A stretch of DNA of 64,000 nucleotides from positions 868,001 through 932,000 of the forward strand of contig NC_089396.1 in assembly GCF_003171515.1 (NCBI RefSeq). Direction: 5' to 3'. The notes under the pieces were generated by a model, which worked only from the letters and a program-made list of their open reading frames with translations, searched no databases and was not told where the DNA came from. The translations under genes were made by a program, and so were the position numbers. This DNA is from Pyrenophora tritici-repentis. Its lineage: Eukaryota; Ascomycota; Dothideomycetes; Pleosporales; Pleosporaceae. Below, piece by piece: positions 21,200 through 38,148 of this stretch; position 1 is the first letter of the stretch; the number at the start of each line of letters is the position of its first letter.

Positions 21200-21724
21200 G
21201 GGGATGGTTGGGATTGATATGGTCTCTTCCAATGCTCATTTTGGTTGACTGCACTGCCCGTTCTGTAGCCGCTCCTCTTGGTAGCCTACACCGTATTGTA
21301 CAGCTCTTGCGTCTTCTCAAACAGTCCGTCTGTCCCCATCCAAACAATACCGCATACACAAACACAGATGGAAAGACGACTCAAATGAGGTATGCAAGGG
21401 ACGTGAGGAGACTGACAAATATGAAAGGTTGCAGTTTGCTAGAAGTGCCACATGAAACATGATATGTCACTTACAACGCGCTTGAATTTTTGGAGCCCAT
21501 CGTTCTCCATAAGAGTATACCACGCCCGGGACCCTGCTATTGCGCCCAAAAGCCATAAAGATATCATGGTGTTTGTACACATGCTCCAGCCTCAATAGCG
21601 CCGCAAACAGATTATCCAAACAAAAGCAAAGTCCACTCTTTCTATCCGGCTCCATGCAAAAGCACATGCCCTGTTACTTGTAGGTTCCAAGACCCCTATC
21701 CCAGTCTGCACAACGCAACGCCGC
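21200..21724. other. Intergenic region, convergent
   Basis: 525 bp between convergent genes, presumably holding two 3' ends. No coding frame is supported. Confidence 0.5.
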
Positions 21725-22547
21725 TCATACGTAACCTGCCAACAACAGTCAGCCCAAAAAACTCAGACTAGCCGTCTATAGAAAAGATTATAATATACCT
21801 TTCCTCGCGCCCTGGAAGAAGAAGCGAACAATAAAGACCTGTAAGCCCGCCATGGTCATAATGAGCCCAGACTCCATCAAACTAAAGTTGAATATCCTCT
21901 TCTCGGTGCTCTTGACCGTGCTGAAATTGCGGTTCTCGCGCGTGCGGAAGTACTTTTGGTTGCGGGATATTGTGGAGAGTTGAGCCGAGAGCTTGAGGAT
22001 AGATTCTTCGAGGACAGAGGTCTGTTCGGGGGAGGAACCTTGTTTGGAGGGGATTTTGGCGCGCGCGGCTTCGTTTTCGACCTGGGAAGTTGGCAGAAGT
22101 GTTAGTATGGCGTATGGATGTTGTACAGGACAGGAGCGATTGCGGGACGTACAGCGATTTCGAAATCCACCATCTTTTCGGCAAATGTGCTCATTTCGTT
22201 GCTGAAGCAGAAGCGGTATTCGCCTACGTCGTTGGCGGTGAAGACAAAATCACCCTGGCGCTCCTTGGTACCGTCGAGGATGATCTTGTCCGTGGGACCG
22301 ATGACTGTGTAGTCGACATCGAATGCACCGCCAGATTGAACCTATTGGCATATTGATTAGCTTTATTCTTCTTGACGTCCAGAAAGTAGCATACAGCAAA
22401 GTAAAAGGCCAGTTTGGTCCCCTTGTTTTCCACTTGCGCATAGAAGCACGCTCTCTCGTGTGCCTCCAGCCTATATGTTAGCGCAGTGGCGTATACGACC
22501 GTAGTATATGCCAGCAATGCGCTGAGAAGTGTGAGAATTGACCGCAT
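21725..22547 (-). CDS. p24 family (emp24/GOLD) ER-Golgi cargo receptor
   Basis: Four exons on the minus strand, 22395-22547, 22153-22341, 21799-22081 and an 11-nt last exon 21725-21735, give 211 residues. A signal peptide (MRSILTLLSALLAYTTVVYA) is followed by a GOLD domain with the paired cysteines in HERACFYAQ and YRFCFSNEM. A luminal coiled coil (ESILKLSAQLSTISRNQKYF) and one membrane segment (LIMTMAGLQVFIVRFF) come next. The short cytosolic tail ends KGYV. The 11-nt exon encodes the last residues GYV, typical of p24 tails. p24 proteins form oligomers in COPII/COPI vesicles and select GPI-anchored and other cargo. The subfamily (Erp-type) is not fixed. Confidence 0.92.
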
Positions 22548-23047
22548 CGTGTTGGCTGGCGTGAGACGACTGCGTCTGTGAATTGGGTATTCGGTGTGCT
22601 GGAAGGTTACAGCTGTCGACATCCAACGTCGGCGCTAGGTTTGGCCGGTGCAGGGATGATGCGACGTGGAGGGCAGGCGCGGGAACTAACCACGGACTAG
22701 CCAATAAGAGTAAAGGTCCCCGCAAGACCGCTTCACTGGTCAAAATGCTCATCATTTTCATGTTTACTTAAAGTGTGTTGATCCTATTCCTGCTACGACT
22801 ACACTGTTCGAACGCTAATCATGATCCGATGAGCACGCTACAAACATTTTCTGCAGAGCGCCAGTGCAAACCTCCACGCACTGCGCGCACCCAACTGCGC
22901 CTATGCCATGCTCGAAGCGCCGTTGCGCCATGTATACTAATACGCGCAGTACGCTTTATCCTGTTCTCGCCAGAAATGTGATGCCATGATTGCAATAAGC
23001 AATACTGCCTGTGCTATTCTTGTATCCTACACCTCCGTGAATGCCCC
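22548..23047. other. Intergenic region
   Basis: 500 bp between the p24 start and the Ubp15 stop. No feature is supported. Confidence 0.5.
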
Positions 23048-26746
<3,699 letters not shown>

Positions 26747-27478
26747 GGTTACTGCGTGCTACCTACTGTCGGCGGCTGCGGCTTGTCGAAGGTGCGGGAC
26801 AGGCAGCAGGGAAGAACGTCTTTGACTAGCTTCACAAAGGCAGGCACGACCGAGTGCGCTCAACGCAGCAAGTGCAAGTTACAAAGGGAAGCTCAAGCTG
26901 CGCGCCTGTCGCGGGAGTGAATGGAAAGCCACGGGAGGGAATGCGCAGGACAGAGAAGCGGGTCAGGATCAGGATGTCTTGCTCGCTAAAAGGTGGCGGT
27001 GGAGATATGACGACCTGATTATTGTCGTCGTGAAAACTCCAACAGCAAACCGTGTTCAAGATGAGGCTGGGGACAAGGGCGCACAGGAACGCAGACCGGG
27101 GAGCAGCGAGGGAGGCTCAGAATATCCGCCGTCTGGAGAGTTGCAGCCTTGGCGCTCTATATAGTGGAGAGCATCAAAGACGCCGCGGCCTACGACGTCA
27201 TTCGCCCACCTCGAATCTGACTGGCAAGACGTGATGCCACAAGCATCGTGTAATTTGTACGACGCCCAGCATCCTTCATTTGTGCTTCTTCAATTGATTG
27301 CTTCGCTAACCGGTAACCAACGCATCTACTGAGACCCTGCGCTGCGGCTGCGTCTGTCAAAAAAAAGCACGCCGAGTGCGGAGCAAGCTTGTCTTCCGTC
27401 ACATGCTCTCGTAATTCCGTGCAACCACAGTGCCTCGAGCTCAAGTGCCCAACACTTGCTTCCAGAGCTCCCGCAATC
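26747..27478. other. Divergent promoter region (Ubp15 / PDK-type kinase)
   Basis: A 732-bp shared upstream region of two divergent genes. Short frames here have no features. Confidence 0.5.
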
Positions 27479-29089
27479 ATGTTTGTAGGAAGACGTGCTT
27501 CAGCCTTAGGTGCGCCACGCTCTATTAGACTGTTCAGAGCTTCCGCACCGTCGTCCCACGTTAGAGCCCCATTTCCAATATCCCATATCCAGGCGCGACT
27601 TTCGCATGCTGCTGCAGTTGCACCTGCATGGAGACCCTCTTCTGCCCTTGATGAGTAAGTATGCCGATGAAAACACCTGTCTGGAAGTTTCTACCCTAAC
27701 CTGCGACTCTAGATGGGTGCTGCGGGAAGCCAGGCCGATAAGTTTGCGCCAATTGACCTTCTTCGGGAGGACCCTGACAGAGTCACGTCTGCTCGACTCG
27801 GCAAACTATTGCCGTTTGGAGCTGCCAACGAGGTGTGACAATTCGCCATCTGTAAAAGGCCCTTACTAACGGCCTGCAGACTTGCGCACCGTTTACGTGA
27901 TATCCAAACTCTTCCATATGTCGTCGTCGCCAATCCACATCTTGCTCACGTGTACGAGTCATATCTAAGAGCTTTTGAGCGATTCCGCCGTGTGCCCGAA
28001 ATAAAGTCTCTCGAAGACAATGAGAAGTATTGCAAAGTGTTAGAGGAAACTGTGACCGAGCATGCCACCGTTATTCCTCGTCTAGCCATTGGTGTGCTCG
28101 AGGTGCGTGGATTGATGAAACCAGAAGAAACAGACAAGTTCATGACCACCATGCTGCGATCAGTACGTTGAGATATACCTTGGATAACCCCAGACTACTA
28201 ACCACGACACAGCGCATCTCCCGGCGCGTCATTGCGGCACAGCATCTGGCTCTTACTGAAACCTTCAACTCGCCCTGGCATTTTCCCCAGGCCCAACACC
28301 CGCCACATGACCAAGAGGCTGTTGGTGAAATCTTCTTGCGATGCAATGCAAAGGAAATTGTTCAAGACTGCGGCAAGACAATGCAGGAGCTGATCAAACA
28401 CACCTACGGCTCTCACGTGAACGTGCCTGAAATCAAAATCTATGGACACACCGAAGCAACCTTTCCCTACATCCTGAGTCATCTGGAATACATCGTCGGC
28501 GAACTGTTACGCAATTCCATACAAGCCGTTATCGAACAGCGTAAATCAAAAGATGACAACCTTCCGCCTATCGAAGTTCTGATTTGCGAAACGTCGCAGC
28601 ATGTTATCATTCGAATCTCTGATCAAGGAGGTGGTATCCCGAATGAGGTTTTGCCATATTTGTGGAGCTTTAGTAAAGGGCCGCGACGTGAGAAACGTCT
28701 CCAAAATTTGGCTCGGGTACCCAAGTTGCTCGGGACCTTGCAAGAGCTGCAAGTACCTGGGGGCGAATCTGCCGCCGAAATGCAACAAAGACTTGACAGA
28801 AGATCCAAGCATGCTGATACTGGTATGCATCACGGTTCCTTGTCTTCGTTGACTAGCCGCGCACCGGATCTACGCCTTGGCATTGGCCTCCCCATGTCGC
28901 GGCTATATGCAGGTGAGTGTGCAAAGATATTTTGGCGAGTTTGTTTCTGATGACCCTACAGAATATTGGGCAGGAAGCCTTGAGATCCATAGTTTGGAGG
29001 GCTACGGGGTCGATGCCTTCCTGCAGATTTCAAAACTCGGCAACAAGAATGAGAGACTTACCACGCGAGCCTCAATGGACGCAATCTAG
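27479..29089 (+). CDS. Mitochondrial pyruvate/branched-chain 2-oxoacid dehydrogenase kinase
   Basis: Five exons, 27479-27654, 27713-27832, 27880-28162, 28213-28912 and 28962-29089, give 468 residues. The N-terminus is Arg/Ser/Ala-rich without acids (MFVGRRASALGAPRSIRLFR), a mitochondrial presequence. The BCDHK_Adom helical region precedes a GHKL ATPase fold: N box ELLRNSIQAVIEQ, G1 box DQGGGIP, G2 box GIGLPMSRLYAEYWAG. These kinases phosphorylate Ser on the E1-alpha subunit and inactivate the complex. A long insert between the N and G2 boxes resembles fungal Pkp2-type kinases. Whether pyruvate or branched-chain dehydrogenase is the target cannot be read from sequence alone. Confidence 0.92.
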
Positions 29090-29283
29090 AAGGTGGTACT
29101 CGCATTATCGAGCAGGCACTTCCTTGTGCAGCCAACAACCTCCAGGGCGCCTGTTGGTCATCATGATGTTCCCCTGCAGCGTTTGCTCTGACAACTCACA
29201 ATCATCGCACCGGATCTTTTCCAGAGCATCCAGACATTGTATTCTTCAAGAGCATCTATAGCGCCCTACAATACATACGAACC

Positions 29284-31678
29284 ATGTCTGTCCAACAACC
29301 CGTAAGTATATTCAACCAGATTGATGACTTTCCTAATGCCCTCAGCCGCCACTACACACCGTTCTTGGTGTTAACGGCCATACCCATCCATCGTCTACCG
29401 CTGCCACCACGTCCAGATTCGATGCAGAAAAGCAAAGCCTAGAAGAACTTTTAGCCGGTCTAGCAATCCATGTCGAAGTACGAGGTCTTGCTTTCGGTTC
29501 CCACTCATCGCCGCAGAAGATGTATATTCCTCGGCTGCGTAAATCCGAAAACAGGTCTCACCGTACGCTAGTTTACGGTATACTGTAGCCAGCAGGGCTA
29601 ACACACAACAGCTATCAGCCACCTCGATGACATCTCTTGTTGGAAAGGGATGTCGAACGCACAAGCTCTGGAGCTGGCACGTTGGGAATCGTTGTTCCAG
29701 CAGTGTCTTACAAGCCACATCAAATCATGTTTGCGCCGTAGCATCATGGTTCAAATAAGTAAAGACAAAGGCAAGGGAGTTGGAAGAAGCACACCCAAGA
29801 GGTTCATAGCTAACCAAGCTCAGAGGTTCTTGATGAGTATACCCTCGTGCCCTATTTGCTCCAAAGTATTCCAAAGCAACACATTCGTTTCATCGACATC
29901 GACGTTCAAGACCTCGTGCGCGGTATGATCGATGCCCTTTACGATCATCGCCCCGGCGAAACCGCAGCACGCAATTTCCGCTGGTCACACGGCTCTGAAG
30001 ATCTAGCGAATTTCGTCTACAATTTTGTCTATACACATGATTGTTTCCGAGAGACCCCAGCGGGACCATGTCTGTATGTCCAGTATACATTAGATTGGAC
30101 CGAGTATCCTTGCCTCTCCGCAGTTGTTCACGTAGCCTCGCACCCGCCCATGGTTCAATTTTGCAATGTACCTGTTCAAATTGCTTCAATGGGACAGTAC
30201 GTCATTGCGCCAAAATTGGTGCCGGTCTTGAGCAGATTGGGAACCGGAAGCTACCAGCACTATACTGGCGAGGTTGTCTATACCGTGAAGAAATCTTCAT
30301 CGATGATTCAGTGGGATCCCAAAGGCGGCATGTTCAGGGCCCAAGCACCAGACAATACAGAGGTACTACACTTTTTCGAGCATGACTCTATTGCTGAGTA
30401 TCCGCTGATAACAACTTACAGAAAACGTCTCCCGAATTCTGCGAGACCCTGATCGAAGCTCGGAATGTTGTCAAGTTCCCAGAAGGCGTGCGCTTTGAAT
30501 GTGTATCACGATATACCATCAAGATCGACATCGTGACTTCTTCCCAGAATGCTGTAGCATTAGATCCACTTTCACCAGAAGCTAGTATATCAAAGACGCC
30601 TAAGGTGCCTTTATACACCAATACATCAAAGAAGCCTTGGGTGCCTTCGTACACCAACACACCGCTGTCGAAAACTCGTCGTCGTAAACGCGTACTTATA
30701 GGGGACTTGACCCACAGGTCTGCTTGGAGGAAGGTGAACGAGCAGCAATCCCTAATTGCTAACAAGGATATGAAGCCTGAGAACCCAGCCAACGATACGC
30801 CACTCATGGTGTGGAAGAATATGAAGCATACAAACCTAGTCGATGATGCATTCTTCAACGATGTCATCAATTCTGATAATTGGTTTCAGATTGGCTCTCC
30901 GAAGAAGCGAAAATCTTCCCTATCTGAAGCCACAACGATTTTCAACGAAGCTTCCACAGAGAAGACAGAGACGGGTTTCAAACGGCAGAAACTTGACGGG
31001 CTCGAAGGCAGGGCCTCAGAAACTTCCACCCTGCCTGCCGAACACAAGCCAATCGAGCCTCAACCAACAACCGCCGTAATCCACAAAGTAGCCCAGCGCT
31101 CGCCCCCCAAGAGCCACGACTTCTCCTTCACCGTACCGTCCCCCGAACCTTCTCAACTCAGAGAAACCATCAACGACATTCTCGCAAAATACCGCATAAC
31201 CCACAGCCCGACATCCTCCGCGCCCTACCCGCAATCCCAGCCCAGTCCCAGCGCCGACGCCGAAGAAATCACATTCGCTCCAATCCGTTACATCACACCC
31301 AACACCCTCCCACAAACCTCCAGCCCGGAAGTCTCTCCCACCAGTCAGCCCACCGCTCCGCAATTTGCCGCGGCACGTACCACGTCGCCACTACTCCCAA
31401 CAACCGACGATTACGTGCGCAACTCCTTCCGCGCGCACACATGGTCAGTAGCTGCAGCCCTCGCACAAGAGCAAATCCAAAACAACTACCGCGAATTTGA
31501 AGAGTGGGCCGAACGCAAGAGGTGTGAGGGGCTGACGGAGTGGAACGTGGGTGATATGGAGTTTGAAAGGGTGTTTTGGGACGATAGCGAGGAGGGGACG
31601 GATTGGGGGGAGAGTTATATGGATACGGATGCGTTGAGTGAGGAGGTGAGTGCGTTGGATTTGGATGCCGAGGGTTGA
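29284..31678 (+). CDS. Hypothetical protein
   Basis: Five exons, 29284-29301, 29346-29562, 29612-29758, 29824-30362 and 30422-31678, give 725 residues. All phases agree, and branch points (GCTAAC) precede the acceptors at 29611 and 29823. The first ~360 residues look globular (for example PYLLQSIPKQHIRF and FVYNFVYTHDCF). The rest is low-complexity Ser/Pro/Thr with basic patches (SKTRRRKRV, GSPKKRKSS) that could be nuclear localisation signals, and the C-terminus is acidic. No signal peptide or membrane segment is seen. I do not recognise the family. It begins 194 bp after the kinase. Confidence 0.72.
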
Positions 31679-32407
31679 TGGTGGGGTTGTGAGGGGTGGT
31701 TATGGGAGGGATAAGGGTAAGGGTATGAGTGGAAATGCTTTGGGAACGAGATCAACAGCCAACATGGCTGTAGTATGAGTTTACACCACAATCAGTTTTA
31801 CTTGTAGTCTGATAAAATTACAAAACTCCATCTCTACCAATCGTCCTATATTGACATATATCTGTGGTTCCTCCCTCCCTACACCCAGATGTCATAGAAT
31901 ACCCAACATACTAGTCTACAAAGCCCTACTGTAGTCGCTAGACCGTGCTTCTTAGGCGCTTAAACCCGCATTGTGAAGAATTTTATGACATCCAGGTACC
32001 TCTGTTAAAGAAACGTATTCCTCAAGAGATACGAGTTGGCAGTAAGTAGCATGACATATGTACGCATGGGAAGAGTGTGGAAGGGTTGAATTCATGAAAC
32101 CTTTATGTACTAAGAAGGTACGTGGGGAAGAGCGATACCAAGGTAGGAGGGATCATTGTACACATAATGTATGTCCAAGTTCAAGTATGGAACAAACTTT
32201 TCTTCTGTTGGGTATCTGGTATGCTCCACCTCGATATATACCTGATCCACGTTTTCATCTCAAGACGCCCTCGACCTTATCATCTGACAGTGCCGTTCAT
32301 CATTCATTACGTCGTCTTCCACAGACTCCAATCAGGCCAAGTAAGCCACGCCGCTCATCAATGCTTCAACGCTCCACACATGCAAACCCCTTCAACGCCT
32401 CAAACAC
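31679..32407. other. Intergenic region, convergent
   Basis: 729 bp between two gene ends. No coding frame or repeat is supported. Confidence 0.5.
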
Positions 32408-33270
32408 TTAGTTGTCACTCTTCCCCGCCTTAGTCCCCTCCTTAGTAACCTCATCCGGCTCACCTCCCTTCAACTCCTTATTCCTCTCCTCCTCCCTCTT
32501 CCTCTCCTGCTCCCTCACCGCCTCAGGCGGGCTATCTTCAATCAGATCGCTCTCGCCACTAAGTCCACTCCACTTAGGCAGACCATCCGGAACATCCATA
32601 ACACGCTGACCGTAGAACATATGGCAGCGAGGTTTGAAATACGCCTTATCTTCATCCGTCTTGAGGTGTACGAGCGAGGGGAAGAGCAAAATCATGTTGC
32701 GGCCCTCGTCCATGATGGGGGAGTGGCAGTAGGAACAGCGCACTTTGCAGGGGAGTTGGTGCTCAATGGATTTGGAGGTTGGGTCGTACCATTCTAGGTC
32801 GTGGTGGCCGTGGGTGAAGTTTATGTCGGTTTTGTGGAAGATGGCGGCCCATTGGAAGGGGGCGGCTGGGGGGGATGTGTTAATGGTGGGGGACTAGGTG
32901 GGGAGAGATGACTAGGGGTGTGGGTGGACGTACCGTGCTGTGTTTGACATGTGGTGCAATGGCAGAGCTTGCTGTCGAGAGGCTCGCGTCGACTGAGTTG
33001 GTACTTTACTTTACCACAGTGGCAGTTGGCCTCGTACTTGACGTCAAAGTCTTCATTCTTCTCGTGGACGCGGTACGGGGGACGCTGCTTCCACTCTGAG
33101 ATTCCAGTCGTCGACTCGCCGCGGCTCTGGTCCTTGTCCATCTTGTAGCTGGTCGTGGAGAATGTGGGGTGGTGTCGCGTGAGGTGCGATGCAAGCAATT
33201 GTACACGGGGAAGAGCACGTGGAGTTGTGAGTAATGGTAGCCGACGGAATGCAATTGAAGTTGCGGACAT
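32408..33270 (-). CDS. GFA/CENP-V domain protein, probably mitochondrial
   Basis: Two exons on the minus strand, 32934-33270 and 32408-32865, give 264 residues. Zinc-binding cysteines are NCHCGKVKY, LCHCTTCQ and RCSYCHSP, as in the glutathione-dependent formaldehyde-activating (GFA, Mss4-like) fold. The first ~43 residues are Arg/Ser/Thr-rich with no acids before MDKDQSRGE, suggesting a mitochondrial targeting sequence; starting at MDKDQS would remove it. The C-terminal 45 residues are a highly charged tail (REQERKREEERNKELKGG). Most fungal GFA proteins have no proven reaction, so no substrate is proposed. Confidence 0.82.
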
Positions 33271-33755
33271 AAGGACAGGTTTGAAGAAAAGGGAAATATA
33301 GTGGTATGTCGAGGTTTTGTTTGTCTGTTTGCCGTCATCGATAGCTTTATTTGTGGTGCGCGCCGTCTGACGTCACCATGACCAGCAACTATGATACGCA
33401 CTTTAGATGCCATTATGCTTTTTGCGGGCACCGATCATCGAAAAGAAGGCCCCCTCATCTGGTCCCGTCAACGAATACGGTCAATTGTGAAACCCAGATC
33501 CCGCTTGCCAATGCTTTGCTTTTCTACACTGTTCAATTCGTCAAGCCCTCATTAGTGTCCCACCTTCCCGCTATTCATCGCGATCGATCCTGCACTCTTC
33601 TCTACTCCGAGCCGTAGCTCAAGGCCCAGGCCTAGTTTGTAGCCGTGCACCTGCCAAGTAATGACTGCATCACACAAATGGTTCATGCCGCCTCTCCGCG
33701 GAGCCTAGCTTGGAACGGGATATTTCTACAACAATTAATCGGTAGCCGCGTGCTA
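33271..33755. other. Intergenic region
   Basis: 485 bp between two minus-strand genes. Nothing is supported. Confidence 0.5.
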
Positions 33756-36700
33756 TCAAGCTCCTTTCAGCAATCTCTGGGCTTCCTTACTGGATAAGCC
33801 AAAGACATTTATTAAGTAGTCGAGCCTACAAATTGTTAGTCCGATGTAAGTCCACGGGTGCGCAAAACTCACTTGATGTCTCCAGCTATCCGCCGTCGAA
33901 CAGCCTCAAACTCCACTTCAGCTTTGTCTCTTACGGCGTCTTGTCTACTCGAATTGATCGTCTTGACACGAATTTTGAATCTCCCGCTGACTGGGCGATG
34001 ATCCGAGACCTTGATACCTTCATGCCGCCGGTAATCCAACTGCTTGATCCTTCCAAGGCCGCGATAGAGAAGTCGGTCGCACCACGCTGGGGATCGCTGT
34101 TTCTCAGATGTGTCGTAGTTGTCCGTCCCGACATCGTACTTGTACGTTGGAGCGAAATTAATGGGCATCTCGTTGAAGGCGCGCAATCGGAAGCCTGGGT
34201 TGCGCTTGCGCGAGAGAAGTAACTGGTCGCGTTCAAGCAGCTTCGCCAGATTGCCCTGCTGAACAGCAGCAATAACGGAATTTCGAGGCATTGCGTCAAT
34301 GCGATAGTTGAGATCGCCGTTCAAGATACAGATCTCATGATCCATAATCATAGAACCATCGCCGCCCCCAACGAAGAAATTCGCGCAAGCGCTCGGAGAA
34401 CGGTTCTTTGGCAAGGGCGCACTTTCCATGATGGCGGCTGCGTCGTTGTTGCGATGTGCTGTCTGTGTTTGGCCAGCTGCCAAATGGCAGTTGATGAAGC
34501 AGAGCGAAGAGTCGTCGATGAAGAAGCGAACCACGAGCGCGCCTTTGTTACCAACACGGCCGCTGAACCCAAGTTTGATCTCAGCGGCGCATACATCCCG
34601 GATCTTGGCACGCTCCGAGGCCTTGACAAAGACACAAGTAAAAAGACCAACGAGATTCGCAGTGTGCAGGAGCACGTAGTTTTGTTTTGGACTGTACTCG
34701 TCCAAAACGCGTAAAAGATGGTCTCGCCAAGCTCGGTATTGATGCGACATGTGCTCACTGTCAGACGTTTCCTTCTTTTTCTTTTTCTTGAAGATACTCT
34801 TTGCCGTGATCTTTTTGTCTTCCAGGTCTACCAGCTCTTGGAAACCGAACACAAGGATATCAGGCGGATTTTCAGGCTCAAGAAGCTCTCGGAAGAAGAT
34901 TCGTTCTGGCTCGGTCTGTCGTAGTGCGTTGGGTTTGGTTGCACCGGCATTCCATGTCATGACTCGGGCCGATAACTCCCTGAACTCGCAGTACTCTCCG
35001 TCTCGTTGCTGCATCAAGTTTTCGAGCAAGTCCTCTTTCATCATTCCATCCCAAACGCGCAACATGGCGTCTGTGCCTAATGATGCGACCTGGAATCTGT
35101 CAAGCTTCCAAATGCTCGTTCGATCCGCTAGGATACCCGCGATTGGCTTCTCATGAGCTTTCCAATCTTTCAAGACTTTCCAAGGCGTTGACCTCGTGTC
35201 GTACACATATATCATACCAGTACTGTATCCAGCCCACAGGTAATCTCCAACACCAACCAACGAACTGATCTTGTATACGCTGACATTTACAATCCCAAGA
35301 CATTCAAACCCCTTCTTTGAGTATATTGTAACTTTGCCATCAGCGTGCCCAAAGTACATGCGATCAGGCTGGCTGCTTATGATAGCGCCAGAGGTTACAT
35401 CGCCGACATTGAGCTGTGAAAGGGGACCTTGTGTTAGCTGCTGGAAGTGGTTACTGTCCTCGGTGCGCGCGTAAACCCGAATATCTTTTGTCGTAGCCAC
35501 CCAAAGTTGAGAACCTGAAATGATTGAAAAGGTGCTGCCGCGAGGGATGCGGTATGTGTGCGGTGTTTGTTGTAAAGACGGACAGCCAGTGTCATCGGCC
35601 GGCCAAATGTGTACCACGCCATCTTCGTCAAGGGACCACATCTCCGAGGCGTACCGGAATATCTTAATAATGACACTCCGGCCGTGTGCATTACCCTTAG
35701 TATGCACAACACTTTGCGTCGGGATATCGATTTCATACATCTCTCCCGTGTTGGTGCCTAGCCACAACCTGTTGCCCTCGTCTTCGACATCTTTTGCGGG
35801 CCTGAATGCAATAGCAGTGGCTTTGACAGTGTCGCCATGGGCCAAGCTCATGAGCAGTCTGCCATTCAGAACGTTCCAGACATTTGTCACGTACCCGGTC
35901 GTGCATATGTAATCTCCACAAATGGCAAAAAGCTTGGTATCGTAACCAGTCGGGATGCCGGATGGGCCGTCTGTGAAGACAGGAGGTCTACGATTTGCCT
36001 GTGAAGCGTCTGGATAGTCTGTCAAAATAGTTGCAGGTTGTTTGTCTGCGTCTGTGTCCTCCTCGTCTGAATCATACGTGTAGGGCTGCGACAATTGGGA
36101 GGCCTGCATAGATGGTGTCACGGAGGGTCTCCTAATCTCTCCCGAGTTCCGTGGAGGAGGCGGTCTTGGAGGTTCTAGCGGTCTTCTTGGGTTAGCAGTC
36201 ACAGGCCCAGTTGTATTTGTTCGTCGCGGCGGAGGTATGATTTTGTTATTCGTTTCTTGCGCGAATTGAGCAGGGCGTGTCTGATCAAAGGAACGTCTGA
36301 CGGGTAAATCAGGAGGAGCCGCTCTCTGTAACTGCACACTCTTCCTGAGATCGAAGTTGTCCCTTTCTCGCCGAGGGGGTAATGCAGAGCGGTCTTCGGG
36401 CGGTTCAATAGGTGAAGCCGGCGGGGCAGTCTTTTTCACAGGTTGCTTTCCTGTTGCCCGCGGTTCGCCCTGTGGTAATCTATCTGCCACGGCATGAGCA
36501 AAGAATCCATTGTTCGTCGCACTCATCTTGGGCTTGGAGAAGCCTGGGATGACGGGCGGCGAAAACTCGTCCTTGGTACTGCCCCCGCTGCTGCTAGGCG
36601 GGGTGCTGAAAGGAGATATGTCAGCGGGATCTGACGCTTCTGGGGCCAGGTTTGCGCGGGCGGTATCTATCGATTGAGACTTGGCTCCGATCTTGGGCTT

Positions 36701-37435
36701 CCCAGCTCGATTGACAGGTGGAGGCACCGGTGGCGCGGACGAAACGGGTCGCTCCCCTTTGCGCGGATCATTGGAGGGGCCATTGTCGGAACTGGCAGGA
36801 AAGAGAGGTTTCGAGTCTAGGCTGGAAGCGGAATTGGTAGAGTTGCGATTGGGCATCTTGAAGAACCGCGAGCGGTTGGAGACGGGCGCAGAAGGAGAGG
36901 GCTCGTCTAGCGCCGCATGCGAAACGGGTCGCGAGGGCTGCGGTGACAGTATGGGGGATGTTGTAGATTTGGGCGGCGACCGAGGCGACTGTACAGTGAC
37001 TTTGGGTGGTGATTGTGATCGCGGCGACCTGGGCGGGGAAAAGGCCATCATAGACGTAGGTCGCGGTTTGGGGTTGCTCCATGGCACCCTCCCAATAGTA
37101 CTTGAGCGCGGCGTCACTGTCCCACTTCCGCTGTAGTCAGACACATTGGGTGATGTTCGTCCAAGACGGTCCCTGGGTATGTCCAACGATATGCGCCCAT
37201 CGGTCCGGCGGTTGTCCTCGGGCATGGCCAGGCGATCGCCAGGGGCAGAAGAGCGCTGCTGGGGCGTGGGAGGGGCAGCTGCTGGCGACTTGTTTGAGCC
37301 CATGAGGTTCTCAAACTGGGCGCGGAGAGAGGACACTGGCTTCTACATGGCGTGTAAGCGGGTGGGTGGTGTCTTGGAGTGCGGGTTACCTACAATGGAC
37401 GAGCCATCGGTGTTGTCCTCTTGTTGGTTTTCCAT
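33756..37435 (-). CDS. Inositol polyphosphate 5-phosphatase with WD40 propeller
   Basis: Three exons on the minus strand, 37394-37435 (14 codons), 33873-37342 and 33756-33825, give 1,193 residues. Residues 1-450 are Pro/Ser-rich and probably disordered (many PRSP motifs). A WD40-like propeller follows (~480-760). The IPPc catalytic domain fills the last third: VFGFQELVDLE, FINCHLAAGQ, ILNGDLNYRID, SPAWCDRLLYRG and SDHRPV, covering the known metal and phosphate-binding motifs. The last exon adds a short helix (VFGLSSKEAQRLLKGA). The enzyme removes the 5-phosphate from phosphoinositides or inositol phosphates at membranes. The first donor was taken as GTAGGT to keep the frame; this choice affects only one or two residues. 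Confidence 0.92.
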
Positions 37436-38148
37436 GATGGGGATATTTCTCGTCAGCCTGCACCGGAATGTCTCCTATAGCTGCTCATCAACCACTGCAG
37501 TCTCCTTCCCATTTGGCGCAGTGTGTCGTGGTGGAGTGATGAGGCGGCGGCCGTGGGCGGTCATGCAGGCCAGGCAACAGAGGGCAGGAGGCGTGTTTGG
37601 GTAGAAATACGAGTGACAATGGAAATCAAGTGGGCGTAGGAGAGGCCAGCATGCGCGTAGGGCAGCCCCGGGGGAGCGACGCGTATACTGTCGCAGTGCT
37701 AAGAATGTTTGGCGACCAGGGCAAGGGACCGGCGCCGGCGGAGGTGAAAGCGTTTCAGCGATAGGCAAATAGGGCAAACCGTCAGCGGGAGTAGGGGGGA
37801 TTGGGGATTGTCTCTCTCGGCGGATCTGGTGTTTGCCGGCAATTTTCTTGACCAGGGCGCAGCGTCTGCGGCGGGCGTGGGCGGCTTAGGGCGGTGTTGT
37901 CGTGTCTTACTACCTAGTACCGTCATTCCCGTCCCCACCTGCGCTGCTGGGCCCTACCGACACACGATCGGGCAGTATTAGCACCCTTGGCCCTGCACTC
38001 CAACCGTCGTCTGCCCAGTCGATCAGGCACCCGGCGAATTGCAGTCAAGCTTGGAAGACCGCCTGCAGCCGTCAGTTTGGACCTCGAGTGAAAGACACTG
38101 CCGTTGCACTAGATTCACCACTCGCCGACGACGCCGCCAGACATCGCC
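37436..38148. other. Divergent promoter region
   Basis: 713 bp between the 5-phosphatase start and the CHY protein start; GC-rich with short spurious frames. No specific element was identified. Confidence 0.45.

Noticed and set aside
36681..37136. A 151-codon plus-strand frame inside the 5-phosphatase
   Set aside because: It is the complement of a Pro/Ser-rich region, which commonly gives long Gly-rich antisense frames.
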